Source: Tardiphaga sp. (GTDB taxonomy: Bacteria > Pseudomonadota > Alphaproteobacteria > Rhizobiales > Xanthobacteraceae). Taken from it: 9,442 nt of DNA. The notes below the pieces were generated by a model. The model saw only the letters and a list, made by a program, of their open reading frames with translations. It had not been told where the DNA came from and did no database searches. The stretch lies in contig JAQGJF010000250.1 of NCBI GenBank assembly GCA_028290765.1, forward strand, positions 1 to 9,442, written 5' to 3'. How positions within the stretch are numbered: position 1 is the stretch's first letter; every line of letters begins with the position of its first letter. Shown here in pieces: positions 1 to 6,986 of this stretch. Position numbers and translations under genes: made by a program.

Positions 1-949
1 GCGCCTGGGTGTGGCTTTTGGCTTCCTCCAGCGCGCGCTCGGCGAAGGTGACTGCGTTGCCCATGCGTCCCACGGTAATCGGGGTGAACTGATCGGCCGT
101 GATTTCCGGTTTTTCGCCGCTCGCCGCGGCGTTCATCAGACGATCGCGCAACTCGGTGTATTGCGGCTCGAAATAGGCGGTCTTCGCTGCCGTCATCGCG
201 CTGCTCAGGCTTGGCGGCAGTCGCATGCCCGACGTCGCCAATTCCAGCGCGCTCCAGGCCGCGTCGATGCCGCCGACGAATTTGACGTAGGCTTGCCGAA
301 TCTCAGGCGTCGTCTTTCCGTTGGAGAGGCTGGTCGAGACGCGAATGGAAGCCTCGCCGGCGGTATTGCGCAGCAGCCAGGCGGCCTGCTTGATCGCCAG
401 CAACTGGTCGATGACGGGATCGTTGTGGTTCACGGCGGCGGTGAGCTGGGCGGACACCTTTTCCAGTGTCTCCAGCAGCGTGGCCGTCGTCGCCATGTAT
501 TCCTTGGCCAGGTCGGGACGACGCGAGGCCTTCGGCTTGCGCATGGCATCCCAGGCTTCGGTTTGCTGGGCCGTCAGTTTCTCGACCAATTGAGTTAGCG
601 TGGGAAAAAGCGTCGCCTTGTCGTTGAACTCGATCGAGGCGAGAAGCGGTAGCGCCGACCGCATCGCGGGCATCTCGGACTCGTGAACGGCCCGAAGATA
701 TTTTTCCGCGTCCGCATCTATCGCCAACTCGGCATTCAAGGCGCGATTGGCGGATGCACGGTCGGTGCGCAGATTGTGCATCGCCTTGAACAGGTTCGAG
801 GATACGTCGGCGATCACCGAAATTCGGCCGGCGGTTCGGAGCCGCCCCCAGGAATCCCATGCGCTGACCGAGAGGGCAGCCACTACACCGATCGCCATCA
901 GGACGATGACGGATTTAAGCAGCGCGGATACAGTCAATCGATTCAGCAT
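1..949 (-). CDS. Membrane sensor, probably methyl-accepting chemotaxis protein (N-terminal part, runs off left edge)
   Basis: Reading leftward from the ATG at 949 gives 316 codons without a stop, open at the window edge, so only the N-terminal part is present. The protein begins MLNRLTVSALLKSVIVLMAI: a short positively charged end, then one hydrophobic segment at about residues 11-30, which should act as an uncleaved signal anchor. The rest (about 35-316) is hydrophilic, rich in Ala, Leu, Glu and Lys, and predicted mostly helical, as in periplasmic helical-bundle ligand domains. The stretch HNLRTDRASANRAL (58-71) resembles bradyrhizobial chemotaxis receptors, by recollection. No second membrane segment, HAMP or methyl-accepting domain is reached, so a histidine kinase or cyclic-di-GMP enzyme with the same kind of sensor region cannot be excluded. 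A GGGGG Shine-Dalgarno run lies 5 bases before the ATG and supports this start. The ligand is unknown. Confidence 0.65.
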   Translation of the reverse strand, partial: MLNRLTVSALLKSVIVLMAIGVVAALSVSAWDSWGRLRTAGRISVIADVSSNLFKAMHNLRTDRASANRALNAELAIDADAEKYLRAVHESEMPAMRSALPLLASIEFNDKATLFPTLTQLVEKLTAQQTEAWDAMRKPKASRRPDLAKEYMATTATLLETLEKVSAQLTAAVNHNDPVIDQLLAIKQAAWLLRNTAGEASIRVSTSLSNGKTTPEIRQAYVKFVGGIDAAWSALELATSGMRLPPSLSSAMTAAKTAYFEPQYTELRDRLMNAAASGEKPEITADQFTPITVGRMGNAVTFAERALEEAKSHTQA

Positions 950-1248
950 AGGATCCCCCAACCAATCGATTTAGTTAGGTCGAAAATGGTAAATATTTCG
1001 GGTGTCCCGCGCGTCTTGCCGCAGCTAAGTCCTTAGCAGGCATCAAAATTCCGGAACGATGGCCGCTACCAAAGCCGGGATCTGGCGTAATGCAATCGGA
1101 GAGGGTGTTTATGAGGCGAACTCTCCAATCACGAGCTGTTCCGCCCATGGAACCGTAAAACCTTCCATGCGTTGAAGGCGGCATGTGAGGCAAACGGCCG
1201 CGGCCATGACGCTCTCGCTATAACGCAACGCAATCTGGGGAAATAAAA
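950..1248. other. Non-coding stretch between divergent genes
   Basis: These 299 bases separate the minus-strand sensor gene from the plus-strand small membrane protein, so they must hold both promoters. I see no convincing gene. The minus-strand frame 975-1193 has no ribosome-binding context or recognisable product. Two items stand out: a 6-bp perfect inverted repeat with a 2-base centre (GCTAAG / CTTAGC) at 1024-1037, and an EcfG-like promoter at 1149-1173. I could not identify a convincing sigma-70 promoter for the sensor gene. Confidence 0.6.
1149..1173 (+). promoter_or_regulatory. EcfG-type (general stress response) promoter for the small membrane protein
   Basis: GGAAC at 1149-1153 is followed by 16 bases and CGTT at 1170-1173. 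This matches the known alphaproteobacterial EcfG consensus GGAAC-N16/17-CGTT. Transcription would begin near 1180, giving a leader of about 70 bases before the ATG at 1249. The match is seen directly; promoter activity is inferred. Confidence is raised because the neighbouring csbD gene has the same arrangement on the other strand. Confidence 0.7.
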
Positions 1249-1395
1249 ATGCTTATGAGCGCACTGATTACATTCTTGGTCGTTATTCTCATTCTCTATC
1301 TGATCAACCTGTTGCCGCTCGACGGCCGCGCCAAGCAGATTGCACGCGTCGTGGTGATCGTCCTCGGCGTCATTTCGCTGCTGAGATATATCTGA
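1249..1395 (+). CDS. Small two-helix membrane protein (Thivi_2564-like)
   Basis: This 48-residue protein has two hydrophobic segments, about residues 4-22 (ITFLVVILILYLINLL region) and 31-45 (ARVVVIVLGVISLL), joined by a short polar turn PLDGRAKQ. The layout of helix, P-x-DG-x-x-K turn and helix resembles the small membrane proteins annotated as the Thivi_2564 family. Their function is unknown; the inner membrane is the likely location. The start at 1249 is supported by GGGGA about 6 bases upstream; a second in-frame ATG two codons later is possible. It faces csbD across a terminator and lies about 75 bases downstream of an EcfG-like promoter, so I infer induction in stationary phase or under general stress. 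The gene is short, but codon use and the tidy terminator support it. Confidence 0.8.
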   Translation: MLMSALITFLVVILILYLINLLPLDGRAKQIARVVVIVLGVISLLRYI

Positions 1396-1410
1396 AAAGA
1401 ATCGTAGCCG

Positions 1411-1439
1411 AAAAAAGCCCCGGCTGTTCGCCGGGGCTT
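1411..1439 (-). terminator. Rho-independent terminator of csbD
   Basis: AGCCCCGGC (1416-1424) pairs perfectly with GCCGGGGCT (1430-1438) around a 5-base loop, and an extra A-T pair (1415/1439) extends the stem. The six A's at 1411-1416 become a T6 tract after the hairpin when read on the minus strand, the classic layout. On the plus strand the hairpin is followed only by TTCGGTTGGG, so it would terminate the membrane-protein transcript less well. It lies 16 bases downstream of that gene's stop and 19 bases beyond the csbD stop. Confidence 0.9.
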
Positions 1440-1457
1440 CGGTTGGGTTCGTCGGTT

Positions 1458-1658
1458 TCAGCGCAGCGTCTTGAACCAGTCGTCCACATCCTTGTGGATC
1501 TGGTCCTTGGCGAAACCGTAGCGCTGCTGCAGCTTGCCTTCCAGCTGCTCGCGACGGCCTTCGATCACATTGAGATCGTCGTCGGTAAGCTTGCCCCATT
1601 TTTCCTTGGCGGCGCCCTTGAACTGCTTCCAGTTCCCTTCAACCCGGTTCCAATCCAT
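1458..1658 (-). CDS. CsbD family stress protein
   Basis: This complete 66-residue hydrophilic protein starts MDWNRVEGNWKQFKGAAKEK, the hallmark of the CsbD family (Bacillus CsbD, E. coli YjbJ). The usual order follows: W-x-x-x-x-G-x-x-K-x-x-x-G in the first 20 residues, then WGKLTDDDL, then IEGRREQLEGKLQQRYG. Length is typical of the family. Members are small, mostly helical, abundant cytoplasmic proteins induced by general stress; the biochemical role is not known. A strong AAGGAG ribosome-binding site lies about 7 bases before the ATG at 1658. An EcfG-like promoter sits just upstream, and a T6 hairpin terminator follows, so the gene can be a single-gene unit. Read-through from glcB upstream on the same strand is also possible. 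Confidence 0.95.
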   Translation of the reverse strand: MDWNRVEGNWKQFKGAAKEKWGKLTDDDLNVIEGRREQLEGKLQQRYGFAKDQIHKDVDDWFKTLR

Positions 1659-1694
1659 CGGTCATCTCCTTCCTTCTCGGTTGAGATGACGGTC

Positions 1695-1719
1695 AACGAT
1701 GATCAAATTCAAACGTTCC
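1695..1719 (-). promoter_or_regulatory. EcfG-type (general stress response) promoter for csbD
   Basis: On the minus strand GGAAC (1719-1715) is followed by 16 bases and CGTT (1698-1695), the same motif and spacing as at 1149-1173. It is 37 bases upstream of the csbD ATG, giving a leader of roughly 30 bases. Control of csbD-like genes by the general stress sigma factor is established in other bacteria (sigma-B in Bacillus); control by EcfG here is inferred from the motif. Confidence 0.75.
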
Positions 1720-1772
1720 GAGACGCGGCACCGTGTCGCCGGATGACGCGCTCTTATTTGAATCTGATCATC
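1698..1772. repeat. 16-nt imperfect inverted repeat between the glcB stop and the csbD promoter
   Basis: GATGATCAAATTCAAA (1698-1713) is the reverse complement of 1757-1772 with one mismatch in 16. The 43-base loop (1714-1756) contains a smaller hairpin, GCGGCAC next to GTGTCGC around 1724-1738. One arm overlaps two bases of the glcB stop codon. The other fills the spacer of the csbD promoter. There is no T tract after either arm, so it is not a textbook terminator. It may end or stabilise the glcB message, or be a relic of an intergenic repeat. Confidence 0.7.
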
Positions 1773-3933
1773 AGCCCGCGGCCTTGGCTTCCCGGCGGCG
1801 CGCGGTGAGGATGTACTCAGTGTAGCCGTTGGGCTGTTCGCGGCCCTTGAAGATCAGGTCGCAGGCGGCCTTGAAGGCGACGCCGTCGAAGCCGGGCGCC
1901 ATCGGCTGATACAGGGCATCGCCCTTGTTCTGTCCGTCCACCACGACAGCCATCCGCTTCAGCGACTCCATCACCTGGTCTTTGGTGATGACGCCCTGGT
2001 GCAGCCAGTTGGCGAGGTGCTGGCTCGAGATCCGCAGCGTGGCGCGGTCTTCCATCAGCCCGACGTCGTGAATGTCGGGCACCTTCGAGCAGCCGACGCC
2101 CTGGTCGATCCAGCGCACCACGTAGCCGAGGATGCCCTGGCAGTTGTTGTCGATCTCCTGCTTGACGTCATCCGGCGCCCAGTTCGATTGCGACACCGGG
2201 ATGGTGAGGATGTCCGAGAGCTTTGCGCGCGGGCCGCCTTTGCTCAGTTCCTGCTGGCGTGCCTGCACGTTGACCTGGTGGTAGTGCAGCGCGTGCAGCG
2301 TTGCGGCGGTCGGGGAGGGGACCCAGGCGGTGGTGGCGCCGGCCTGAGGATGGCCGAGTTTCTGCGTCAGCATATCCGCCATCTTGTCCGGCGCGGCCCA
2401 CATGCCCTTGCCGATCTGGGCGTGGCCGGGCAGGCCGTCGATCAGGCCGACATCGACGTTCCAGTCTTCATAGGCCTTGATCCAGGGCTGGGCCTTCATG
2501 TCGTTCTTGCGGATCATCGGGCCGGCTTCCATCGAGGTGTGGATTTCATCACCCGTCCGATCGAGGAAGCCGGTGTTGATGAAGCAGATGCGCTTCGAGG
2601 CGTTCTGGATGCAGGCCTTCAGATTGACGGTGGTGCGGCGCTCCTCGTCCATGATGCCGACCTTGAGCGTGTTGACCGGCAGCGACAGCAGCTTTTCGAC
2701 GCGGCCGAACAACTCGCAGGTCAGCGCCACTTCGTCCGGACCATGCATCTTCGGCTTGACGATATAGGCCGATCCGGTGCGGCTGTTGGGCGTCTTGGAC
2801 CCGCCCTTGAGGTCATGCATCGCCAGCAGGCCGGCGACGGCGGCATCCAGAATACCTTCGGGGATTTCGGCGCCGTCAGCATCGAGCACCGCGTCGGTAA
2901 ACATGTGGTGGCCGACATTACGCATCAGCAGCAGGCTGCGGCCATGCAGCTTGAGGTCGCCGCCGGCGGGTGTCTTGTAGATGCGGTCAGGGTTGAGCGC
3001 ACGCTTCAAAACCTTGCCGCCTTTTTCAAAGTCGGCGGACAGCGTGCCGTTCATCAGGCCGAGCGTGTTGCGATAGACCAGCACCTTGTCGTCGGCGTCC
3101 ACCGTCGCGACGCTGTCCTCCATGTCGAGGATGGTCGAGACGGCCGATTCCAGGATCATGTCCGACACGCCGGCTGGATCGTCATTGCCGATAATGTGGC
3201 CGCGATCGATCCTGACCTCGACGTGCAGGCCATTGTTGACCAGCAGGATCGCGGTCGGCGCGCCTGGATCGCCGAGATAGCCGGCCAATTGGGTTTCGGA
3301 TTTCAGCGCGGTAAAATTGCCGCTTTTGAGTTTGGCGGCCAGTTGCCCGGCGATGATGCTGTAGGCGGTGACGTCGGTGTGGCTACCGGTCGCCAGCGGG
3401 ACAGCCTGGTCGAGAAAGGCCTTGGCCTTGGCGATCACCTTGTCGCCGCGCACCTTGTTGTAGCCTTTGCCGCCTTCGCCCGCCTCGTGCGGAATGGCGT
3501 CGGTGCCGTAGAACGCGTCGTAGAGGCTGCCCCAGCGCGCATTGGCTGCATTCAGCGCATAGCGCGCATTGGTCAGCGGCACCACCAGCTGCGGGCCGCA
3601 GATCTGGCCGATCTCTTCGTCGATATTCTCGGTTTCGACCGCGTGCGTGGCCGGTTCGGGCTGCAGGTAGCCGATCTCCTTCAGGAACGCCGTATAGGCA
3701 TTCATGTCGAACGCCTTGCCTTTGTGGGCGCGGTGCCAGCCGTCGATCTTGGCCTGCAACGTATCGCGCACAGCCAGCAGCTCGCGGTTCTTCGGCGCTA
3801 GATCCTTGATGATCGCGGCCAGCCCGGCCCAGAAGGCATCCGGCGCAATCCCGGTGTTGGGGGTGGCTTCCTTGGCGATAAAGTCGAACAGGACCGGAGC
3901 GATCTTCAATCCGTGGGCGTCGATACGATTCAT
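1771..3933 (-). CDS. glcB: Malate synthase G
   Basis: The 720-residue product is close to the 723 residues of E. coli GlcB. It catalyses glyoxylate + acetyl-CoA + water to (S)-malate + CoA in the cytoplasm, in the glyoxylate cycle and in glycolate/glyoxylate use. Recognisable blocks in order: [16 protein letters not shown] (about 268), [14 protein letters not shown] (about 331) with catalytic Arg338, MHGPDEVAL (about 396), [10 protein letters not shown] (about 425) with the Mg-binding Glu, [18 protein letters not shown] (about 456) with the metal-binding Asp, [10 protein letters not shown] (about 612), and [13 protein letters not shown] (about 628) with the likely catalytic Asp. All expected active-site residues are present. 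I chose the ATG at 3933 (MNRIDAHGL); a TTG at 3951 is in frame but less likely. It appears to be a single gene; no aceA or glc operon gene lies beside it. Confidence 0.96.
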   Translation of the reverse strand: MNRIDAHGLKIAPVLFDFIAKEATPNTGIAPDAFWAGLAAIIKDLAPKNRELLAVRDTLQAKIDGWHRAHKGKAFDMNAYTAFLKEIGYLQPEPATHAVETENIDEEIGQICGPQLVVPLTNARYALNAANARWGSLYDAFYGTDAIPHEAGEGGKGYNKVRGDKVIAKAKAFLDQAVPLATGSHTDVTAYSIIAGQLAAKLKSGNFTALKSETQLAGYLGDPGAPTAILLVNNGLHVEVRIDRGHIIGNDDPAGVSDMILESAVSTILDMEDSVATVDADDKVLVYRNTLGLMNGTLSADFEKGGKVLKRALNPDRIYKTPAGGDLKLHGRSLLLMRNVGHHMFTDAVLDADGAEIPEGILDAAVAGLLAMHDLKGGSKTPNSRTGSAYIVKPKMHGPDEVALTCELFGRVEKLLSLPVNTLKVGIMDEERRTTVNLKACIQNASKRICFINTGFLDRTGDEIHTSMEAGPMIRKNDMKAQPWIKAYEDWNVDVGLIDGLPGHAQIGKGMWAAPDKMADMLTQKLGHPQAGATTAWVPSPTAATLHALHYHQVNVQARQQELSKGGPRAKLSDILTIPVSQSNWAPDDVKQEIDNNCQGILGYVVRWIDQGVGCSKVPDIHDVGLMEDRATLRISSQHLANWLHQGVITKDQVMESLKRMAVVVDGQNKGDALYQPMAPGFDGVAFKAACDLIFKGREQPNGYTEYILTARRREAKAAG

Positions 3934-3983
3934 GATGGGATTTCTCTTCAACCAACGCTGTTGCGCGCACTTCGGGCCAAAAA

Positions 3984-4016
3984 TAGAGCAAACGCCCTTA
4001 AAGCGCGGGTGCTCTA
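3984..4016. promoter_or_regulatory. Perfect 7-bp inverted repeat upstream of glcB (candidate operator)
   Basis: TAGAGCA (3984-3990) and TGCTCTA (4010-4016) are perfect inverted copies separated by 19 bases. They lie 51 to 83 bases upstream of the glcB ATG, in the only region where its promoter can be. Spacing of the arm centres is about 26 bases, between two and three helical turns. I cannot name the regulator, and no clear -35/-10 pair was found next to it. Confidence 0.4.
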
Positions 4017-4066
4017 TGCCCTTTTAGCGCCAAAGCCGGGTCCGTGAGAAGGCCTTAACCGGGACT

Positions 4067-4084
4067 CCATTGCCCAAACAATGG
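4067..4084 (-). other. Short hairpin just after cysNC
   Basis: CCATTG and CAATGG form a perfect 6-bp stem around a 6-base loop, 12 bases beyond the cysNC stop. No T tract follows on the minus strand, so it may protect or mark the 3' end but is not a standard rho-independent terminator. Confidence 0.35.
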
Positions 4085-4096
4085 CTGCCGGGTGGC

Positions 4097-6013
4097 TCAG
4101 ATATTGGCGGCGAGATCGGCCAGTTCGTCGAACAGGATGCCGGTCTTCGCCAGCATGCGCTCGATCTCGTCGGTCGCCTCGGCGACCGGGCGGGTCGAGG
4201 TGTCGATCGTCAGTTCGGCGGCGGTCGGCGTCTGATAGTCGTTGCCGATCCCGGTGAATCCATGCAGCGCGCCGGCGCGAGCCTTGGCATAATGGCCCTT
4301 GGGATCGCGGCTCTCGCAAATCTCTACCGGGGTCGCGACATAGATCTCGCGAAAGGCGGTATCGGCAATGCGGCGGGCCGTGGCGCGGTCTTCCGCCGAC
4401 GGCGAGACCGCCGCGACGATGGCGATTTGGCCGTTGCGCGCGAGATGGGTGGCGACTTCGGCCAGCCGGCGAATATTTTCCGCGCGATCCTGCGCCGAAA
4501 AGCCGAGATCGTTATTGAGGCCGGCGCGCAGGGTATCGCCGTCGAGCAGCACCGGCGAGCCACCATTGCCGAACAGCCGGCGCTCGAGAGCGCGCGCCAG
4601 CGTCGATTTCCCCGAACCCGGCAGACCGGTCAGCCAGATCACCGCACCGGTGTGGCGATAGCGCGCCGAGCGTTCGTCGAGGCGCAGGGCGGACTCGACC
4701 GGCACGATGTCGACCGGAATGGCGCGTTGTCCGGCATCGACCGACAGCACCAGACCACCGCCAGCGATGCGGCCGTTGACCTCGATCACCAGGCGACCGG
4801 TGCGCGGGTTGTCGAGATAGGGATCGGTCGCCACCGCCTGCGCCAGCGCGATGTCGATCTCGCCGACATGGTTGCGCGCAATCGCCGACGTCGCCACGCT
4901 GGAGAGTTCGCCGGGATCGACCGCCTTCTCGATGGCCACGACGGTGGCGCGGCTTTCCTTGTTGCCGAGCCGCACCAGGATGGATGCGCCCGTGGTGAGC
5001 GGGGCATCGTGCAGCCAGAAAATTCGCGCGCGCAGCCGGCGGGTATCGCGCGGCGCCGCGGCGGGGTGTGCGATCACATCGCCACGTTCGACGAACAATT
5101 CGCGATCGAGCGTGATGCCGACCGACCGGCCGGCGCCCTGCGGGCCCGCGACCGGGGTGATCGGCCAGCTCTCGACCGACTTGATCTTCGCGATCTTGCC
5201 GGCCGGCATGATGACGATTTCGTCGCCGGTCCGGAGGCTTCCGGACTCGATGCGTCCGGCGACAATGCGGCGGTCGTCGAATTTATAAATCGCCTGAACC
5301 GGCAGCCGCAGCGGCAGTTCGTCAAGCGCGCGCGCCGGCGTCAAAGCGTCGAGCGCCTCGACGACGGTCGGGCCGTTGTACCAGGCGATATTGGGCGTGC
5401 GCTCCGCGACGCCGTCGCCGTCGCGCGCGGAAATCGGGATCACTGCCGAAGGCGTGACGCCAAGATCGATCAGATGCGCCGAAATCTCGTCGCTGATCGC
5501 CTTGAAGCGGGCCTTGCTGAAATCGACCCGGTCCATCTTGTTGACGACAACGGCGACCTGTTTGACGCCGAGCAGATGCAGCAAATAGCCGTGCCGGCGG
5601 GTCTGGTCGCGCACGCCTTCCAGCGCGTCGATGATCAGCAGCGCGCCATCGGCTTGCGAGGCGCCGGTGATCATGTTGCGCAAAAACTCCGCATGGCCGG
5701 GCGCGTCGATCAAAACGACGTCGCGCGAGCGGGTACGAAAGCGAATCTGCGTGGTGTCGATGGTGATGCCCTGGTCGCGTTCGGTCTGCAGCGCATCGAG
5801 CAGGAACGACCATTCGAACGGCATGCCGCGCCGCGCGCTGACGGCCTTGAGCATTTCCAGTTTGCCGTCGGGCAGGCTGCCGGTTTCATGCAACAGCCGT
5901 CCGACCAGTGTCGACTTGCCGTGATCGACATGGCCGACGATGACGATGCGAACCTGCGGACGGGTGGTGCCGTTCGGCGTCGCCAGTGTCGCTTGCTGGA
6001 CAATCATATTCAT
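4097..6013 (-). CDS. cysNC: Bifunctional sulfate adenylyltransferase subunit 1 / adenylylsulfate kinase (CysN-CysC fusion)
   Basis: This 638-residue protein joins two enzymes. The N-terminal part (about 20-440) is the GTPase subunit of ATP sulfurylase: GHVDHGKS (27-34), QGITIDTTQIRF (81-92), DAPGH (103-107), DQTRRH (136-141), NKMD (158-161) and SARDGDG (195-201), then beta-barrel domains. It drives ATP + sulfate to APS with CysD. The C-terminal part (about 452-638) is APS kinase, making PAPS: P-loop GLPGSGKS (463-470), DGDTLRAGLN (491-500), NDLGFSAQDRAENIRR (501-516), SPSAEDR (537-543) and DPKGHYAKARAG (570-581). The usual S-P-F/Y-R motif has Ala540 in place of Arg. The start MNMIVQQ at 6013 lies 23 bases after the cysD stop with GAAGTGAG before it; an in-frame GTG at 6025 is possible. 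It is co-transcribed with cysD. Similar fusions occur as NodQ, but no nod gene is visible. Confidence 0.95.
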   Translation of the reverse strand: MNMIVQQATLATPNGTTRPQVRIVIVGHVDHGKSTLVGRLLHETGSLPDGKLEMLKAVSARRGMPFEWSFLLDALQTERDQGITIDTTQIRFRTRSRDVVLIDAPGHAEFLRNMITGASQADGALLIIDALEGVRDQTRRHGYLLHLLGVKQVAVVVNKMDRVDFSKARFKAISDEISAHLIDLGVTPSAVIPISARDGDGVAERTPNIAWYNGPTVVEALDALTPARALDELPLRLPVQAIYKFDDRRIVAGRIESGSLRTGDEIVIMPAGKIAKIKSVESWPITPVAGPQGAGRSVGITLDRELFVERGDVIAHPAAAPRDTRRLRARIFWLHDAPLTTGASILVRLGNKESRATVVAIEKAVDPGELSSVATSAIARNHVGEIDIALAQAVATDPYLDNPRTGRLVIEVNGRIAGGGLVLSVDAGQRAIPVDIVPVESALRLDERSARYRHTGAVIWLTGLPGSGKSTLARALERRLFGNGGSPVLLDGDTLRAGLNNDLGFSAQDRAENIRRLAEVATHLARNGQIAIVAAVSPSAEDRATARRIADTAFREIYVATPVEICESRDPKGHYAKARAGALHGFTGIGNDYQTPTAAELTIDTSTRPVAEATDEIERMLAKTGILFDELADLAANI

Positions 6014-6036
6014 CGCAACGCTCACTTCTGTTTCCG

Positions 6037-6831
6037 TCAGAGATAACCGGCGACGCGAAGCCGCTCGAAGGCATCTTCGGTCTCGTGATCCAGCGCACGC
6101 CCGGCTCGCTCCGGCACTTTGGTGCCGTCGAGCTCGGTGAGGATTTCGTCGATATTCGACGCCTCGGATGCCACGGGGTTGGTGATGTCGGCATCGCCCA
6201 GCGAGCGATAGCGCTTGCCGTTGTTCGCCAGATAGAGCGGGATGATCGGAATGTTCTCGCGTTTGGTGTAGGCCCAGATGTCCGCCTCGGTCCAATGCAG
6301 GATCGGATGAATGCGCAAATGCGCGCCCGGCGGCGGCGAAGCGTTGAACTGGTCCCAGAATTCCGGCGGCTGGTCGCGCACGTCCCATCCGCCTTCGGTG
6401 CCGCGCGGCGAGAATACCCGCTCCTTGGCGCGGGTGGCTTCTTCGTCGCGGCGGATGCCGGCGATCAGCCCGTCAAAACCGTATTTGGCGAGCGCGAGCT
6501 TCAGCCCTTCGGTCTTGCGCGCGGCGGATCGTGCCGCCGGCGGCAAGGTCGGATCGATGGTTTCGATCGGCGGGCAGAAATCGACCTTGAGGTCGAGCTC
6601 CCATTCCTTGGCGTATTGATCGCGAAACGCATACATCTCCGGGAATTTCTTGCCGGTATCGACATGCAGCGCCGGAAATGGCACGCGGCCGAAAAATGCC
6701 TTGCGCGCCAGCCAGATCATCACGTTGGAATCCTTGCCGAGCGACCACAGCAGCGCCAGCTTCTTGAGCCGGGCAAACGCCTCGCGAAAGATGTAGATGC
6801 TCTGCGCTTCTAGTTCGTCGAGATGATCCAT
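6037..6831 (-). CDS. cysD: Sulfate adenylyltransferase subunit 2 (compact CysD)
   Basis: This 264-residue PP-loop protein is the catalytic ATP sulfurylase subunit, which forms APS together with CysN. Visible motifs: SLGKDS (30-35, ATP pyrophosphatase loop), FPALHVDTGKKFPEM (52-66), RKTEGLKLALAKYGFD (105-120), GIRRDEEATRAKERVFS (125-141), LHWTEADIW (178-186) and ERAGRALDHE (241-250). It is about 40 residues shorter than E. coli CysD (302): the stretch after IPIIPLYLA is cut down, and the usual R-F-R-T-L-G-C-W-P-L-T-G block reads RYRSLGDADITNPVASEAS (207-225). The start MDHLDELEAQSIYIFREAF aligns with the family N terminus and has GAGGGAG upstream; an in-frame ATG at 6942 would add 37 residues unlike CysD. 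It leads the cysD-cysNC unit, divergent from cysG. Confidence 0.93.
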   Translation of the reverse strand: MDHLDELEAQSIYIFREAFARLKKLALLWSLGKDSNVMIWLARKAFFGRVPFPALHVDTGKKFPEMYAFRDQYAKEWELDLKVDFCPPIETIDPTLPPAARSAARKTEGLKLALAKYGFDGLIAGIRRDEEATRAKERVFSPRGTEGGWDVRDQPPEFWDQFNASPPPGAHLRIHPILHWTEADIWAYTKRENIPIIPLYLANNGKRYRSLGDADITNPVASEASNIDEILTELDGTKVPERAGRALDHETEDAFERLRVAGYL

Positions 6832-6986
6832 GGGGCTCCCTCGGCCTGACCGATAGCGGGAATTTCCGACCGGTAAAGCGCTGCCGGATTGTTCTGGCGG
6901 GCGCAACCGGTCCGTTGGTTGATCGTTGTCGAGAAGATGCATCTCTGCCACTTGGACTTCGAAGTAGAAAAATTCTATAGTTGCAT

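Noticed and set aside
1053..1057. GGAAC on the plus strand as a third EcfG -35 element
   Set aside because: No CGTT follows at a 16-17 base distance.
1999..3801. 600-codon open frame on the plus strand, antisense to glcB
   Set aside because: It lies fully opposite a gene with all malate synthase motifs. Its product has no recognisable domain, and such frames arise readily opposite GC-rich genes with strong third-position bias.
3934..3951. TTG start for glcB at 3951
   Set aside because: It adds six residues not typical of the family. The ATG at 3933 gives the expected N terminus and length.
4070..6046. 658-codon open frame on the plus strand, antisense to cysNC
   Set aside because: The same artefact: an Arg/Asp/His-rich product without motifs, opposite a clear cysN-cysC fusion.
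6014..6388. In-frame extension of cysNC over the 3' end of cysD, and a GTG start at 6025
   Set aside because: The extension overlaps conserved CysD sequence. The GTG would add only four residues and has a weaker ribosome-binding context than the ATG at 6013.
6832..6970. Possible SAM or other riboswitch in the long cysD leader
   Set aside because: I could not find a recognisable conserved core or a convincing terminator or sequestering hairpin. Only short palindromes are present.
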